Origin: Pseudomonas bohemica
GTDB taxonomy: Bacteria; Pseudomonadota; Gammaproteobacteria; Pseudomonadales; Pseudomonadaceae
NCBI RefSeq assembly: GCF_002934685.1
Contig: NZ_NKHL01000098.1
Location: forward strand, 21,490 to 85,489
Length of the DNA stretch: 64,000 nt
Reading direction: 5' to 3'
The notes under the pieces are model-generated. The model was not told the DNA's origin, made no database searches, and saw nothing but the letters and a program-made list of their open reading frames with translations. Both the position numbers and the translations under genes were made by a program. Below, one piece after another: positions 50,404-60,171 of this stretch (positions are counted from its first letter, which is position 1; the number at the start of each line of letters is the position of its first letter).

Positions 50404-52575
50404 ATGATCACCCCACACCGACCCGCAGCAGGCTTCACACGCCGCCTGTTGCCGTTGAGTATTGCGTTTGCCTCGCCGTGGCTGGCCGCACAGGAAGCCG
50501 AGCCACTTACGCTGGATGCGGTGAAGGTGTCGGGTGAACGGGCCTCGGTCTACCAGGCCGAAAGCGCCTCGGTCGGGAGCTTCAACGAAACCCCATTGCG
50601 CGATACCCCCGCGTCGATTTCGGTGTTCAGCGAGCAGATGCTCAAGAACCAGCAGGCCAAACTGCTCAGCGACGTGCTGCGCAACGACGCCTCGGTGGGC
50701 GACAGCTACGCGCCGGTCGGTTACTACGAAAACTTCGTGGTGCGCGGTTTTTCCCTGAATGCCGGCAACAGTTATCGCATCAATGGTCGCAGCATCACCG
50801 GCGAGCAGAACGTGGCGCTGGAAAACAAGGAACAGGTCGAGTTGCTCAAGGGCTTGTCCGGGCTGCAGAGCGGTGTATCGGAGCCTGCAGGCGTGATCAA
50901 TTACAAGACCAAACGCCCGGAAGACGTGCGCTCGGTCACGGTCTCGACCAATGAGCATGGCGAACGCTACATCGCCACTGACGTCGGTGGCTGGTTCGGC
51001 AGCGAAAAACAGTTCGGCCTGCGTGCCAACTTCGCTCACGAAGACATTCGCTCCTATGTCGACCACGCCGACGGCCAGCGGGATTTTGCCTCCCTGGCGT
51101 TCGACTGGAACATCAACGATCAATCGACCCTGCAACTGGACCTCGAGTACCAGACCAAAGAGCAGCGCTCGGTGCCGGGCTATCAGCTGATCGGCGGCAC
51201 TGAATTGCCCCATGACGCCTCGCCGCGCAAGTTGCTCGGCTATCAGAGCGGGTCCAACCCAGTGGGCATCGACTCGCTGAACATGAACGGTCGCTATGAA
51301 TACCGTTTCAGCGACGACTGGAAAGCCAGCCTCAGCGCCTCGCGCAGTCGCGTGGTAATCGATGACTACAGCGCCTTCGCCTATGGTTGCTATTACCAGA
51401 GCGATTGCTCGAGCACGCCGGTGACCGGTCATTTCAACAGCGATGGCGGCTACGACATCTACGACTTCCGCAGCCCCGACGATACGCGGCGCAACGATGA
51501 AATCGAGGCCGCGATGACCGGCCTGTTCAACACCGGCTGGCTCAAACACGAGTTGACCTTCGGCACCAGCGCGCTGCGCCGTACCGTCGACACGCGGCCT
51601 TATTTCAGCGAATACGTGGGTTCGGGCAACATCAATCGGGCGCCGGACACCTTCGCGCCTTCCGATCTGCCCGTGGGCCATACCGAGCGCCGCCTGGACA
51701 GTCGTCAGTACGGCCTGTTCGCCACCGATCGCATCAGCTTCGACGAGCATTGGCAAACCGTGCTCGGCGGCCGGCAGGTGCGCCTCGACGAAAAAGCCTA
51801 CAACGAAGACGGCAGCGATAATCGCCACACACAGCGCTCGATCTTCCTGCCCCAGGCGGCGTTGATCTACAAGCCGGTCGATAACGTTTCGCTGTACACC
51901 AGCTACAGCAAGGGCCTGTCGCTGGGCGGCACGGCGTCGGTGTTCGACACCAACGTCGGGGAAATTCTGGCGCCGACGATCTCGCGCCAGCTCGAGGCCG
52001 GGGTCAAGTACGACTGGCGGCGCATGAGCTTCACGGCCGCCGTATTTCAGACCCGCCAGGCGTATCAATACTCCAGACCCAACGACGATGGCAGCCTCAC
52101 GTTCGTGCAGCAGGGCCAGCAGAAGAACACCGGGCTTGAGCTGAGCGCCAACGGCTGGTTGACCTCGCAACTGCAGATTGCCGCCAGCGTCGCAGCGATC
52201 AAGGCGCGGGTGGAGGACAGCGGCACAGCGGCTTACGAAGATCATCAGGCGATCAACGTGCCGAAATTGCGCGCTAGCCTGTCGGCCGATTACAGCCTGC
52301 CAATTCCGGGGCTCGCGTTGCTCGGTGGCATGCAATACAGCTCAAGCAAATACGCCAACCGCGAGGGATCGGTGAAGGTCGCTGACTACGCGGTCTTCAA
52401 CGCCGGCAGTCGCTACAGCACCAAACTCGAGGGTTACGACACCGTGTTCCGATTGACCGTCGACAACCTGTTCGACAAACGCTACTGGCGCGATGTCGGC
52501 GAATACCTGGGCGACGATTACCTGTTCCTCGGCGCGCCACGGACAGCGCGGCTGTCGGCGACGGTGAGTTTTTGA
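50404..52575 (+). CDS. TonB-dependent siderophore-type receptor
   Basis: About 723 residues from ATG 50404; an in-frame ATG at 50365 is an alternative. Signal peptide ends WLAAQ. No secretin/TonB-short-N domain, so no sigma-factor signalling. TonB box region LTLDAVKVSG, plug domain with DTPASISVFSEQML, NFVVRGFSL and SGVSEPAGVINYKTKRP, then a 22-strand barrel ending TARLSATVSF with terminal Phe. Four cysteines are few, two of them in YGCYYQSDCSS, an extracellular loop. Imports a ferric siderophore or another bulky ligand. No siderophore genes nearby. Confidence 0.9.
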   Translation: MITPHRPAAGFTRRLLPLSIAFASPWLAAQEAEPLTLDAVKVSGERASVYQAESASVGSFNETPLRDTPASISVFSEQMLKNQQAKLLSDVLRNDASVGDSYAPVGYYENFVVRGFSLNAGNSYRINGRSITGEQNVALENKEQVELLKGLSGLQSGVSEPAGVINYKTKRPEDVRSVTVSTNEHGERYIATDVGGWFGSEKQFGLRANFAHEDIRSYVDHADGQRDFASLAFDWNINDQSTLQLDLEYQTKEQRSVPGYQLIGGTELPHDASPRKLLGYQSGSNPVGIDSLNMNGRYEYRFSDDWKASLSASRSRVVIDDYSAFAYGCYYQSDCSSTPVTGHFNSDGGYDIYDFRSPDDTRRNDEIEAAMTGLFNTGWLKHELTFGTSALRRTVDTRPYFSEYVGSGNINRAPDTFAPSDLPVGHTERRLDSRQYGLFATDRISFDEHWQTVLGGRQVRLDEKAYNEDGSDNRHTQRSIFLPQAALIYKPVDNVSLYTSYSKGLSLGGTASVFDTNVGEILAPTISRQLEAGVKYDWRRMSFTAAVFQTRQAYQYSRPNDDGSLTFVQQGQQKNTGLELSANGWLTSQLQIAASVAAIKARVEDSGTAAYEDHQAINVPKLRASLSADYSLPIPGLALLGGMQYSSSKYANREGSVKVADYAVFNAGSRYSTKLEGYDTVFRLTVDNLFDKRYWRDVGEYLGDDYLFLGAPRTARLSATVSF

Positions 52576-52597
52576 GAAGAATGCACGCTCATCTTTT

Positions 52598-52665
52598 GTA
52601 ACAGCACGGCTTGCCAGCGGTGGCGGCCGTGGAATCGTCACCGCCGGCAGACCGCACTGCTACAC
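52598..52665. repeat. REP element, second family
   Basis: GTAACAGCACGGCTTGCCAGCGGTGGCG and the inverted CACCGCCGGCAGACCGCACTGCTAC form a hairpin between convergent genes; same family as those at 39651 and 40961. Confidence 0.7.
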
Positions 52666-52693
52666 GAGAATGAAGTTGCGTTAAAGTGTAGCG

Positions 52694-54862
52694 TCAGCCC
52701 GCTCGCGCGACTTTCTGCTCGTTCGCGCTTACCTGGAACTGCCCCACCAGTTTCTGCAGCTTGTTCGCATTGAGCCGCACGTTTTCCGCGCTGCTCTGCA
52801 ATATGCCGACGGTCTGCTGCATTTCTGCCGAGGCCACGTCCACGCGCTCGATAGTCCGTCCGTAATCGCGACTGCGCTCGCTCAGCTTGCCGATGATACC
52901 GATCATGCTCTCGACTTCCTGATGCAGTTGGGCGTTTTGCGAGGCGCTATCGACGCTGGTGCGCAGATGATTGTCGACGTCCTGCACGCCGCTTTCCATG
53001 AACGCCACGGCCTGCTGGGTTTCGCCTTGCAGCCCCTCGACCATTTGCCGGATGTCTTCGGCGGCACTGGCCGTGCGCACCGCCAGCGAGCGCACTTCAT
53101 CGGCGACCACGGCAAACCCACGACCATGTTCACCGGCGCGCGCCGCCTCGATTGCAGCGTTCAGCGCCAGCAGGTTGGTCTGGTTGGTGATGTTGGTGAT
53201 CAGGCCGACGATGGTGCTGATCTGCGCCATTTTCGCGTCCAGCGATTGCACGCTCGACGCCGAGCGCTCCACCACGTCACGGATCGATTGGGTGCCGATC
53301 CTGGCATTCTCGAACTGCTCGCGGGCGCGGGAAACCACGTCATCCATCGCCAGTTTCATCTGTTCGGCGGTGTAGGACGCCTGCTGGATCTCCCCCAGTT
53401 GCCCCTCGACGATCAGCATCATGCGGTTCACCGCCTCGGTGACCTGCGCCGACGTCATGCCTGCTTCCTGACTGCTGCCGAGCATCAGCTCATTGGTCTT
53501 GCCCATTGTCCGCGACGCGTGAATCACATGGCCGACCACTGCGTCGAGGTTGTCGATGAAGCTATTGATCCAGCGTCCCAGATCACCGGTTTCATCGTTG
53601 ACCATGGTGCTGGTGTCCAGGCGCTGGCGCAGGTTGCCTTCACCCTCGGCAATGGTGCGAATGACTTCGGTCATGCCGCTCATGCGCTCGGCCAGACGCA
53701 CCGGGCCCAGCCTGGAGAACACCCAGGCGGTGGCCGCCATGCTCAGGATCTGAATCCCGTCGCTGGCCAGTTGACCGAGCCCGCTGTAATGCTGAATCAC
53801 ATAATTACAGCCATACAGACCGCCCATGGTTCCAAGATAGGGCTTCATCAGGCCATAGCTCAGCGAACGGCGGCGATAGACCTCTTCAAGATCCGCCTCG
53901 CACATCATGCCCCAGCGATCCGGCGAGCCTGGCAGTTGAAGGGTCACGCCCTTGCCGATGACCGGGATATGCCGGTAGTCCGAGTAGCCCGGATAGGTCA
54001 CGAACAAGTTGGCGCCGCTGCGAATGGTCTCGCGTACGCCGGGGTGCAGTTCCTGGGTCGCCGGGTCGATGAAGCGCAGTTCCAACTCGGTATGACGGCG
54101 AATGCGTACCGGGCCCCAAGCCGTGTTTACCCCGGACTTGAGGTTTTCGCCGTGGGTGAAGGCGTTGTCTTCGAAGCGCGAGCGCGACAGGGCGATGCCC
54201 GGAAGCAGTGTCGGGTCGAAGGTCGAGCGGACCATGAACAAGTAGTTGTCGCCGGATTCGGGATATACATGGCCGGCTTCACGCTGAATCAGATCCCCGA
54301 GCACATCGTTGGGTACACGACCACACAGGCAGCCGATGATCAGGCCCTCAGCAAACAGCGGCTGATAAAACATCAGCGTGACTTCGTCGTGAAAGCGCGA
54401 GGTCGACGGGCCGATCTTCAACGTCAGCGGGTCACTGTAAGGACCGTGCAGAAAAGGTTTCTTCAGCCCCTCGGCGAGGGCCCTGGGGTTGAGGTCTTGC
54501 TGATTGCAATGCTCGGCCCAAGTCGAGGCGAGCACCTTGCCGTGTGCATCGACCACGAATAATTCAGAGAAGTCTGACGCCTGTTTACGCTTTTCCTGAA
54601 GCTGGCGAGGGTTGATGTGCGCAAACTCCTTCTCTACGCTGCTGGCCAGTTCACCCAAGTGATCCCAATACTCCTGCGCCCAGTGCTGCAGCAGACGCAC
54701 ACGGGTGTCGGCAATGGATTCGAAGGTCCGTTCGATCACAGGATAAATGGCCCGGTTAAGACGACAGGAACGGGCCATGGCGAATTTTCCGGTTTTGCCA
54801 AACCACGGTAACCAGCGCTTTTCGGCGGGGGAGAGCTGCATTGAATCACTGCGCAGGGTCAT
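52694..54862 (-). CDS. Methyl-accepting chemotaxis protein with Cache-type sensor
   Basis: 722 residues. An N-terminal region of about 380 residues contains an extracellular-type sensor fold ([34 protein letters not shown]). A HAMP-like segment follows ([31 protein letters not shown]), then a full signalling domain with tip [26 protein letters not shown]. Only weak hydrophobic helices flank the sensor, so membrane topology is uncertain, and an entirely cytoplasmic receptor is possible. Ligand unknown. AAGG lies seven bases before the chosen start. Confidence 0.85.
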   Translation of the reverse strand: MTLRSDSMQLSPAEKRWLPWFGKTGKFAMARSCRLNRAIYPVIERTFESIADTRVRLLQHWAQEYWDHLGELASSVEKEFAHINPRQLQEKRKQASDFSELFVVDAHGKVLASTWAEHCNQQDLNPRALAEGLKKPFLHGPYSDPLTLKIGPSTSRFHDEVTLMFYQPLFAEGLIIGCLCGRVPNDVLGDLIQREAGHVYPESGDNYLFMVRSTFDPTLLPGIALSRSRFEDNAFTHGENLKSGVNTAWGPVRIRRHTELELRFIDPATQELHPGVRETIRSGANLFVTYPGYSDYRHIPVIGKGVTLQLPGSPDRWGMMCEADLEEVYRRRSLSYGLMKPYLGTMGGLYGCNYVIQHYSGLGQLASDGIQILSMAATAWVFSRLGPVRLAERMSGMTEVIRTIAEGEGNLRQRLDTSTMVNDETGDLGRWINSFIDNLDAVVGHVIHASRTMGKTNELMLGSSQEAGMTSAQVTEAVNRMMLIVEGQLGEIQQASYTAEQMKLAMDDVVSRAREQFENARIGTQSIRDVVERSASSVQSLDAKMAQISTIVGLITNITNQTNLLALNAAIEAARAGEHGRGFAVVADEVRSLAVRTASAAEDIRQMVEGLQGETQQAVAFMESGVQDVDNHLRTSVDSASQNAQLHQEVESMIGIIGKLSERSRDYGRTIERVDVASAEMQQTVGILQSSAENVRLNANKLQKLVGQFQVSANEQKVARAG

Positions 54863-55456
54863 GCAATTACCTTCATGCCGGACATCAAAGAGCCATCAGC
54901 AAGGCAAGGACTGCGCCATTGGCAAAAGCTGACCGATTGGATAGATCGCGGTTCAGACCGTTTGGTCAGTCGCCTGACCTCTTAAGGCAGCAATCTCTCC
55001 GGTGTGAAGGTGGCGATTGTTCTGGGGCGTAGCGTTGTTGTATATCCTCCACGACCGTTTGTCGGAATAGCGCCTCTACAGGTTCAGGTGCTCGTTTTGG
55101 GAACCAATGGATTGATAGGGTCTATGGCTAAATTAGATCCCGAAGACCCTCTTTATGCATTTCGTTGGCGCGCTTTTTTGCTCTGGCGCTGCGTTGTGGT
55201 GCAAAAAATGTTAAGCAGGGCGCAAGAAATATCCATAGACGTCGCTTTTCAGAACGCAAAAAATCGCGTGCCTTTTTGATGTTAGAAATCGCACCAAAAA
55301 AACGCATTGAATCTTCCCCGTCGACCTGGGCAGCGCCGTTTGCTGACGCTAGTGATTGCAAGGTCCTGAGGCTTCGAATCGGCTGGACATTTGCGCTGGC
55401 GTTGTGCCCCTCTGGCTTGTTACCGTCGGGTGGTCACTCAACAGGGAAATCGGGCC
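54863..55456. other. 594-base intergenic region, no gene recognised
   Basis: Between divergent genes. AT-rich around 55120-55320. Rightward frame 55004-55279 and a leftward frame 55128-55361 exist but neither looks like protein, and they overlap. No REP element seen. Confidence 0.4.
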
Positions 55457-56227
55457 ATGCCAGCACAGTACCCGTTGCAACGCCGTATCCAGGACGGACG
55501 AGCGCTGCTGATCAATGCGCAGCCCTTGCAGGCGAGCAGCGATGACGTGCTGCACCGTTACCGCGAAGGGCAGTTATGGGCGGTCAGGCATGGCGTGATC
55601 ACGGCTGAACTGGACGCTGGCAGTTGGGTGGTTCCCTCCCGCCACATCGGCTGGATTCCGCCGGGCGTGGCCCATGCGGCGCGGGTGCATGAAGCCGCCA
55701 AGGGGATGATGATCTACCTGCGTCCGGACCTGTGTCCGCTGTTTCCCACCACGCCAACGGTGTTCGACATGACCCCGCTGTCCAGCGCTTTGCTTGAGCG
55801 CATCGGCACTTGGGACAGTGGCGCGGCGGAGCTCAGTGCCCCTGTGCATCGCCAGCTCGACGTGCTGTTCGACGAACTGAAGATTTCCCCCGCCAATGCT
55901 TTGTTCCTGCCGATGCCCAGCAGTCCGCATCTGGTTGGCATGACACTGACCATCGTCGCCGACCCCGCCAACAAGCTGAGCCTGGACGATTGGGCGCGGC
56001 GGGTAGGCATGTCCCGCCGCGGGCTGACCCGGCACTTTCGTGCAGAAACCGGCATGTCGCTGATGCAATGGCGCATCGTCGCGCGAATGAAACGTGCGCT
56101 GGAGTTGCTGGCCCGCGGCGACAACGTCAATCGCGTGGCCCAGCGTCTGGGATACGACAGTGTCAGCACCTTCATCAATGCGTTCAGCGCGCAGTTCGGC
56201 ATGACCCCCGGCGTATATGCCCTGTGA
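55457..56227 (+). CDS. AraC-family regulator
   Basis: 256 residues from ATG 55457. N-terminal cupin sensor (VITAELDAGSWVVPSRHIGWIPPGVAHAARVHEAAKGMMIYLRP) with the usual glycine/proline turn and a C-terminal double HTH (LSLDDWARRVGMSRRGLTRHFRAETGMSLMQWR; GDNVNRVAQRLGYDSVSTFINAFSAQFGMTPG). This subgroup typically regulates an adjacent transporter; here the MFS gene starts 110 bases downstream on the same strand. Confidence 0.9.
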   Translation: MPAQYPLQRRIQDGRALLINAQPLQASSDDVLHRYREGQLWAVRHGVITAELDAGSWVVPSRHIGWIPPGVAHAARVHEAAKGMMIYLRPDLCPLFPTTPTVFDMTPLSSALLERIGTWDSGAAELSAPVHRQLDVLFDELKISPANALFLPMPSSPHLVGMTLTIVADPANKLSLDDWARRVGMSRRGLTRHFRAETGMSLMQWRIVARMKRALELLARGDNVNRVAQRLGYDSVSTFINAFSAQFGMTPGVYAL

Positions 56228-56337
56228 TGTGACGCAAGTCCGGTTGTCTGTCAGGCGCCCTGATTGCGCCAGCTTTGTTATCCTGCGCGCCTTTGTCGCA
56301 CTTAACTGCCGTTTAAACCTGCCAAATGGGGTCTTCC

Positions 56338-57657
56338 ATGACAGCCATTCTTCGACCACGTCCACAACCGATCAGCCGGGGCGACTATAAGACCCTGGGC
56401 CTGGCGGCACTGGGCGGGGCGCTGGAAATTTACGATTTCATCATCTTCGTGTTTTTCGCGCTGACCCTCAGCCAACTGTTCTTCCCGCCGCAAATGCCCG
56501 AGTGGCTGCGATTGCTGCAGAGCTTCGGAATCTTCGTCACCGGGTATCTGGCGCGGCCCCTGGGCGGCATTCTCATGGCCCACTTCGCCGACAAACTCGG
56601 TCGCAAACGGGTGTTCAGCCTCAGCATCCTGATGATGGCCTTGCCGTGTCTGCTGATTGGCGTCATGCCGACCTACGCCGACATCGGCTACTGGGCACCG
56701 CTGATCCTGCTGGCCCTGCGCATCCTGCAAGGCGCTGCGGTGGGTGGCGAAGTGCCGAGCGCCTGGGTGTTCGTCGCCGAGCACGCGCCCAAAGGCCATC
56801 GCGGCTATACGCTCGGGGTGCTGCAGGCCGGGCTGACCTTTGGCTACTTGATTGGCGCCTTGACCGCGACCTGGCTGGCCAAGGTCTACAGCCATGCCGA
56901 GATTCTCGACTTTGCCTGGCGTATCCCCTTTCTACTGGGCGGCGTATTTGGCGTGATCGGTGTCTGGCTGCGTCGCTGGTTGAGCGAGACGCCAGTGTTC
57001 ATGGCGCTCCACGCGCAACGTGAAAGCATGACCGAGTTGCCGCTGCGCGCCGTCATGCGGGAACATCGCCAGTCGTTGCTGCCAGCCGCCTTGCTGACCT
57101 GCGTGCTGACCTCCGCAGTCGTGACGTTGGTGGTGATCACCCCGACCGTAATGCAACAGCGGTTCGGCATGACCCCCAGCGACACCTTCGCCTTGAGCAG
57201 CGTTGGCATCGTCTTTCTCAACATCGGTTGCGTGCTGGCCGGCATGCTGGTCGACCGCATTGGCGCCTGGCGAGGGGTGGTGCTGTACAGCCTGCTGCTG
57301 CCGCTGGGCGTCGGCCTGTTGTACGCCAGTCTGGTCATCCAGTGGCTGCCGGTAGGCCTGGCGTATGCGGTGGCGGGTTTGGCCTGCGGCATCGTTGGGG
57401 TGGTGCCTTCGGTGATGGTCGGGCTATTCCCGGCGAACATTCGCGTGTCGGGCATCTCCCTGACCTACAACATCAGTTATGCGCTATGGGCGAGTACCAC
57501 GCCGCTGGCGCTGATCGCACTGATGCCGTGGAGTCCTTGGGTGTGCGTCGGCTATTGCGTGATCATGGGCGCTGTGGGCCTGTTGACCGCAATGTTCTTC
57601 GGCCTGCGCAAGGGCATGCAGGTCGACGACGTACTGCCAGCGCGCTGCGGCCGCTGA
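56338..57657 (+). CDS. MFS transporter, metabolite:H+ symporter (MHS/ProP-like) family
   Basis: 439 residues from ATG 56338 (an earlier in-frame ATG at 56326 is less likely). Twelve hydrophobic helices. GALEIYDFIIFVFFA in helix 1 and the loop HFADKLGRKRVF plus RPLGGILMAHFAD between helices 2 and 3 are MHS-type signatures (citrate, alpha-ketoglutarate, proline/betaine carriers). Inner-membrane proton symporter of a carboxylate or compatible solute. Likely controlled by the upstream AraC protein. Confidence 0.87.
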   Translation: MTAILRPRPQPISRGDYKTLGLAALGGALEIYDFIIFVFFALTLSQLFFPPQMPEWLRLLQSFGIFVTGYLARPLGGILMAHFADKLGRKRVFSLSILMMALPCLLIGVMPTYADIGYWAPLILLALRILQGAAVGGEVPSAWVFVAEHAPKGHRGYTLGVLQAGLTFGYLIGALTATWLAKVYSHAEILDFAWRIPFLLGGVFGVIGVWLRRWLSETPVFMALHAQRESMTELPLRAVMREHRQSLLPAALLTCVLTSAVVTLVVITPTVMQQRFGMTPSDTFALSSVGIVFLNIGCVLAGMLVDRIGAWRGVVLYSLLLPLGVGLLYASLVIQWLPVGLAYAVAGLACGIVGVVPSVMVGLFPANIRVSGISLTYNISYALWASTTPLALIALMPWSPWVCVGYCVIMGAVGLLTAMFFGLRKGMQVDDVLPARCGR

Positions 57658-58085
57658 ATGATGGGGGCGTCCTGGCAGCACGCCCCTGACACCGACCACT
57701 GTCCTGTGGGTTGCTTGAGCAAGCGTTGTCTTGATATCTCGTAAGGCATTTCCTTCCTGAGCGTCGGCGACTTGCGCTTCTTCAAGTGCAGGTCGTGCGC
57801 ATGTCTGTAAGACGCAGTACCCAGCCCTAATACGCTCGGTCAGTTCATTTGTAACCAATGATTGTATTTATAAAGTGCTGCGTTTATTGTCCCCGTCTAT
57901 ACAACTGACCTGTCCGATTCATGCACTAGCATTCTGTCTGCGCATGCGCCATTTTATGTGCGGTCCATATGAGTAAAACTTGGTCAGGAAATTATCGTCA
58001 AAGCTTGTAGGAATAATTACCGTTGCGGGTACTAATCATCAACCTTGATGAGAATGCTGTATCAAAGTGCAGAAATTTGAAAATT
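57658..58085. other. 428-base intergenic region, AT-rich
   Basis: After the MFS gene there is a stretch with no gene, unusually AT-rich from about 57850 to 58085 compared with neighbouring core genes. It presumably carries the promoter of the LuxR-type gene. Confidence 0.4.
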
Positions 58086-58430
58086 ATGCTCAATAAAAAC
58101 CTGTCATCGCCGATGGGTAGTTTAATGCCAGGGAAGGCGGTCAACAGAGGTCACTGCAAGTCGATGCAGGAAACAGAGCATAAGCGCAAACGAGCGAGCC
58201 GCACGACCCCGCGTGAGTCGGAAGTGCTGAGGCTGGTGCTGCTGGGCTACACCAACAAGGATATCGCCCAGCACCTGGGGATCAGTGATTACACGGCCCG
58301 CGACCACGTATCAGCGCTCTTGAAGAAGAATGAAGTGAAGAACCGCGCGCAACTCGTGGCATTGCACGTTGCATTGCCGCGCAAGAGAAAACCGCGATTA
58401 CCCCCTACATCTGACGGATTGTATCGTTGA
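58086..58430 (+). CDS. LuxR-type helix-turn-helix protein, short
   Basis: About 115 residues from the ATG at 58086; other starts (TTG 58023, ATG 58125) are possible. The C-terminal half is a LuxR/NarL HTH: TTPRESEVLRLVLLGYTNKDIAQHLGISDYTARDHVSALL with NRAQLVA after it, matching the family's 'TxRExEVLxLxAxGxxNKxIAxxLxIS' pattern. No receiver domain precedes it. It is a stand-alone DNA-binding regulator in a poorly conserved region. Confidence 0.75.
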   Translation: MLNKNLSSPMGSLMPGKAVNRGHCKSMQETEHKRKRASRTTPRESEVLRLVLLGYTNKDIAQHLGISDYTARDHVSALLKKNEVKNRAQLVALHVALPRKRKPRLPPTSDGLYR

Positions 58431-58580
58431 TTCACAGGCGGATAATGGCAACGTCTTTATCTTTGTGGCTTTCGGTTTAAAGGTCGTTCGGAAGTTCTCT
58501 CCGGGCGTGCCTTGGCAGGTGCAGGAAACGATGGCGAACAATAAGAACAAATCTGGCAGGGCTATTAACAGGGAAAGGTT

Positions 58581-58975
58581 ATGGGCGATACATCACAGGA
58601 TCGTTTGTCAACGTTGTTCGAATCGCGGAGTGTCAGTCAGCACTATGTTCGGGGGCAGCTCCGAGTATGCGTAATAGATACTGTCGACTTCACTTTCTAT
58701 TGCGGCGGCACCGCGATCGTCGGCTCACCTTGGCAACGTGACCGTCAGGGAGCGGCCCCAATTCGGCCTGTCCCAGGCAGCGCACGCCTTAGTCGCGACT
58801 GAGTACGCAGCTGGACGGACGTGTGGTGAACGTACAGGTGCCTCGGCAGTTGCTCAATGACCTCAAGCGTCGGGCCGAAAGCCTCCCCAGCGGTGGCGCT
58901 CAGAGACGATTGAGCCAATTGCAACGAAACGGCCACAGACCAAACATTCAACAACAAGAAGGAACTACTCAATGA
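58581..58975 (+). pseudogene. Possible frameshifted gene upstream of the 58972 gene
   Basis: From ATG 58581 a frame runs to 58802 (ending ARLSRD). A second frame from about 58793 continues with protein-like sequence TQLDGRVVNVQVPRQLLNDLKRR up to the stop at 58973-58975, which overlaps the next start (ATGA). The two pieces could be one gene joined by a one-base frameshift, translationally coupled to its neighbour. Alternatively the second part is a short gene with GTG start near 58823. No family recognised. Confidence 0.35.
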
Positions 58976-59691
58976 CTGGATGCAACTCAAGCGACCGCGA
59001 CCCTGTGCCGAAAGGGCCAGTGATGCTCGTCGATCAGGACGGCCACCCGGACCTGACCCGCTTTCATGAACTGGTGAATGAGCAGGCCGCTTTCAGCAAA
59101 GAGCACCTGTATACGTTGCACACGCAATGGTTCGGCCCGCGCGGCATGTTTGCGTTGGTCGGCGAAGAAATCGAACAATTGGGCCGGCAGGCGCCAGTGC
59201 TCGATGGCGTCAGAAAACTCCAGACGGCCCAACGTCTGCAGGAGGCGGAACAGGCAGTGACCTACGCCCTGGCGCAGAGCAATCGCCGAGGCGCGGCGGT
59301 CAACCCGTTCAAGGGCCGAAGTCGCGAAGCGCTGTGCTGCGTGGTCTTCGACGAATCGGGCGGCTACACGCTGGTTGAGCGATACGCCGCTTACGAGGCG
59401 ATACGTCAATGCGATGCGAATTTTTTCATCAAGCTGATCGCCACCACGCGCGGGGTGGTGGAACGGCGCATCGTCTTTCGCGGTTTACTGGAACATTACG
59501 ACCGTTTGCTGCCCATCGAGAAAAGCATCTATCCCGACGGTTACCGTGCCGCGCAGCAAGCTCATCTGGATCGGGAGGAACAACTCTACGGCGCCCTGAC
59601 CCTCGACGATGACGTGGTGACGCTGCTGGAAACGCTGTCGCCGGTCGATCTGCTCGAGCGGGTTCAGCGCCCGGCAGATCCGGTGTCATGA
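58972..59691 (+). CDS. Hypothetical protein, no family recognised
   Basis: 239 residues. Soluble and helical, with two notable regions: LTRFHELVNEQAAFSKEHLYTLHTQWFGPRGMFALVGEEI near the N-terminus and a central VVFDESGGYTLVERYAAYEA. Two Cys are in LCCVVFD. No signal peptide or membrane helix. The start overlaps the preceding reading frame's stop, suggesting an operon. I cannot assign a function. Confidence 0.65.
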   Translation: MTGCNSSDRDPVPKGPVMLVDQDGHPDLTRFHELVNEQAAFSKEHLYTLHTQWFGPRGMFALVGEEIEQLGRQAPVLDGVRKLQTAQRLQEAEQAVTYALAQSNRRGAAVNPFKGRSREALCCVVFDESGGYTLVERYAAYEAIRQCDANFFIKLIATTRGVVERRIVFRGLLEHYDRLLPIEKSIYPDGYRAAQQAHLDREEQLYGALTLDDDVVTLLETLSPVDLLERVQRPADPVS

Positions 59692-60171
59692 ACGAGATGC
59701 GCCGAGCCTGTGCCTCGGCCATCGCCCGCGCAGATCGGCAGCCTCGATCCGCGCGTCTGCTGGCTATGCCCGACCGTTGATGTTGTTCAGCGTCATGTCG
59801 ATCGAACAGGCCCGCAGCGACGCCGGCCCGGAACCCACTCTGTCTGCGCCGAGCATGGCTCGCCCGGCGGCGTGCAAATTTTCTGACGTGGGTTCAGAAG
59901 CTGCTGAGCTCGGCGCTCGTTTTTCTCATTTCGAACGGCGGCAGAAAAATTACATTAAGCGTGTTTTGGCAGAGGGGTACGACCTCTCTATGCACCCATT
60001 ACGGGGCAGTGGGCCGACGCCTGAGGAAGCAAAAACGCCGAGAAATCCAATCCCGCCGAGATCAACGCTCCCCGGGATCACCCGACGACCCTGCGCGGCA
60101 TCATCAACGAACACCTGCAAAAATCCGGCATCCTAACGCTCTTTGAAACCCCATGCGCATGGGCCGCTAGC
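59692..60171. other. 480-base region of uncertain content, possible gene remnants
   Basis: One rightward frame (59777-60136, 119 codons) has an uneven, Pro-rich tail and is unconvincing as a whole. In another frame, 60047-60165 reads NPAEINAPRDHPTTLRGII and onwards like a real protein C-terminus without a start. This looks like decayed coding sequence. A palindrome CCCATGCGCATGGG lies at 60150-60163. Confidence 0.35.

Noticed and set aside
50395..52335. 646-codon open frame antisense to the TonB receptor
   Set aside because: A shadow of high-GC codon bias opposite a clear receptor gene; its protein has no recognisable domain and is His/Ala/Val-biased.
52922..54562. 546-codon open frame antisense to the chemoreceptor at 52694
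   Set aside because: Lies wholly opposite a well-supported gene and has the low-complexity composition of antisense GC-rich frames.
55004..55361. Small frames in the 594-base gap before the AraC gene
   Set aside because: Overlapping frames on opposite strands, neither with domain, signal peptide or ribosome site.
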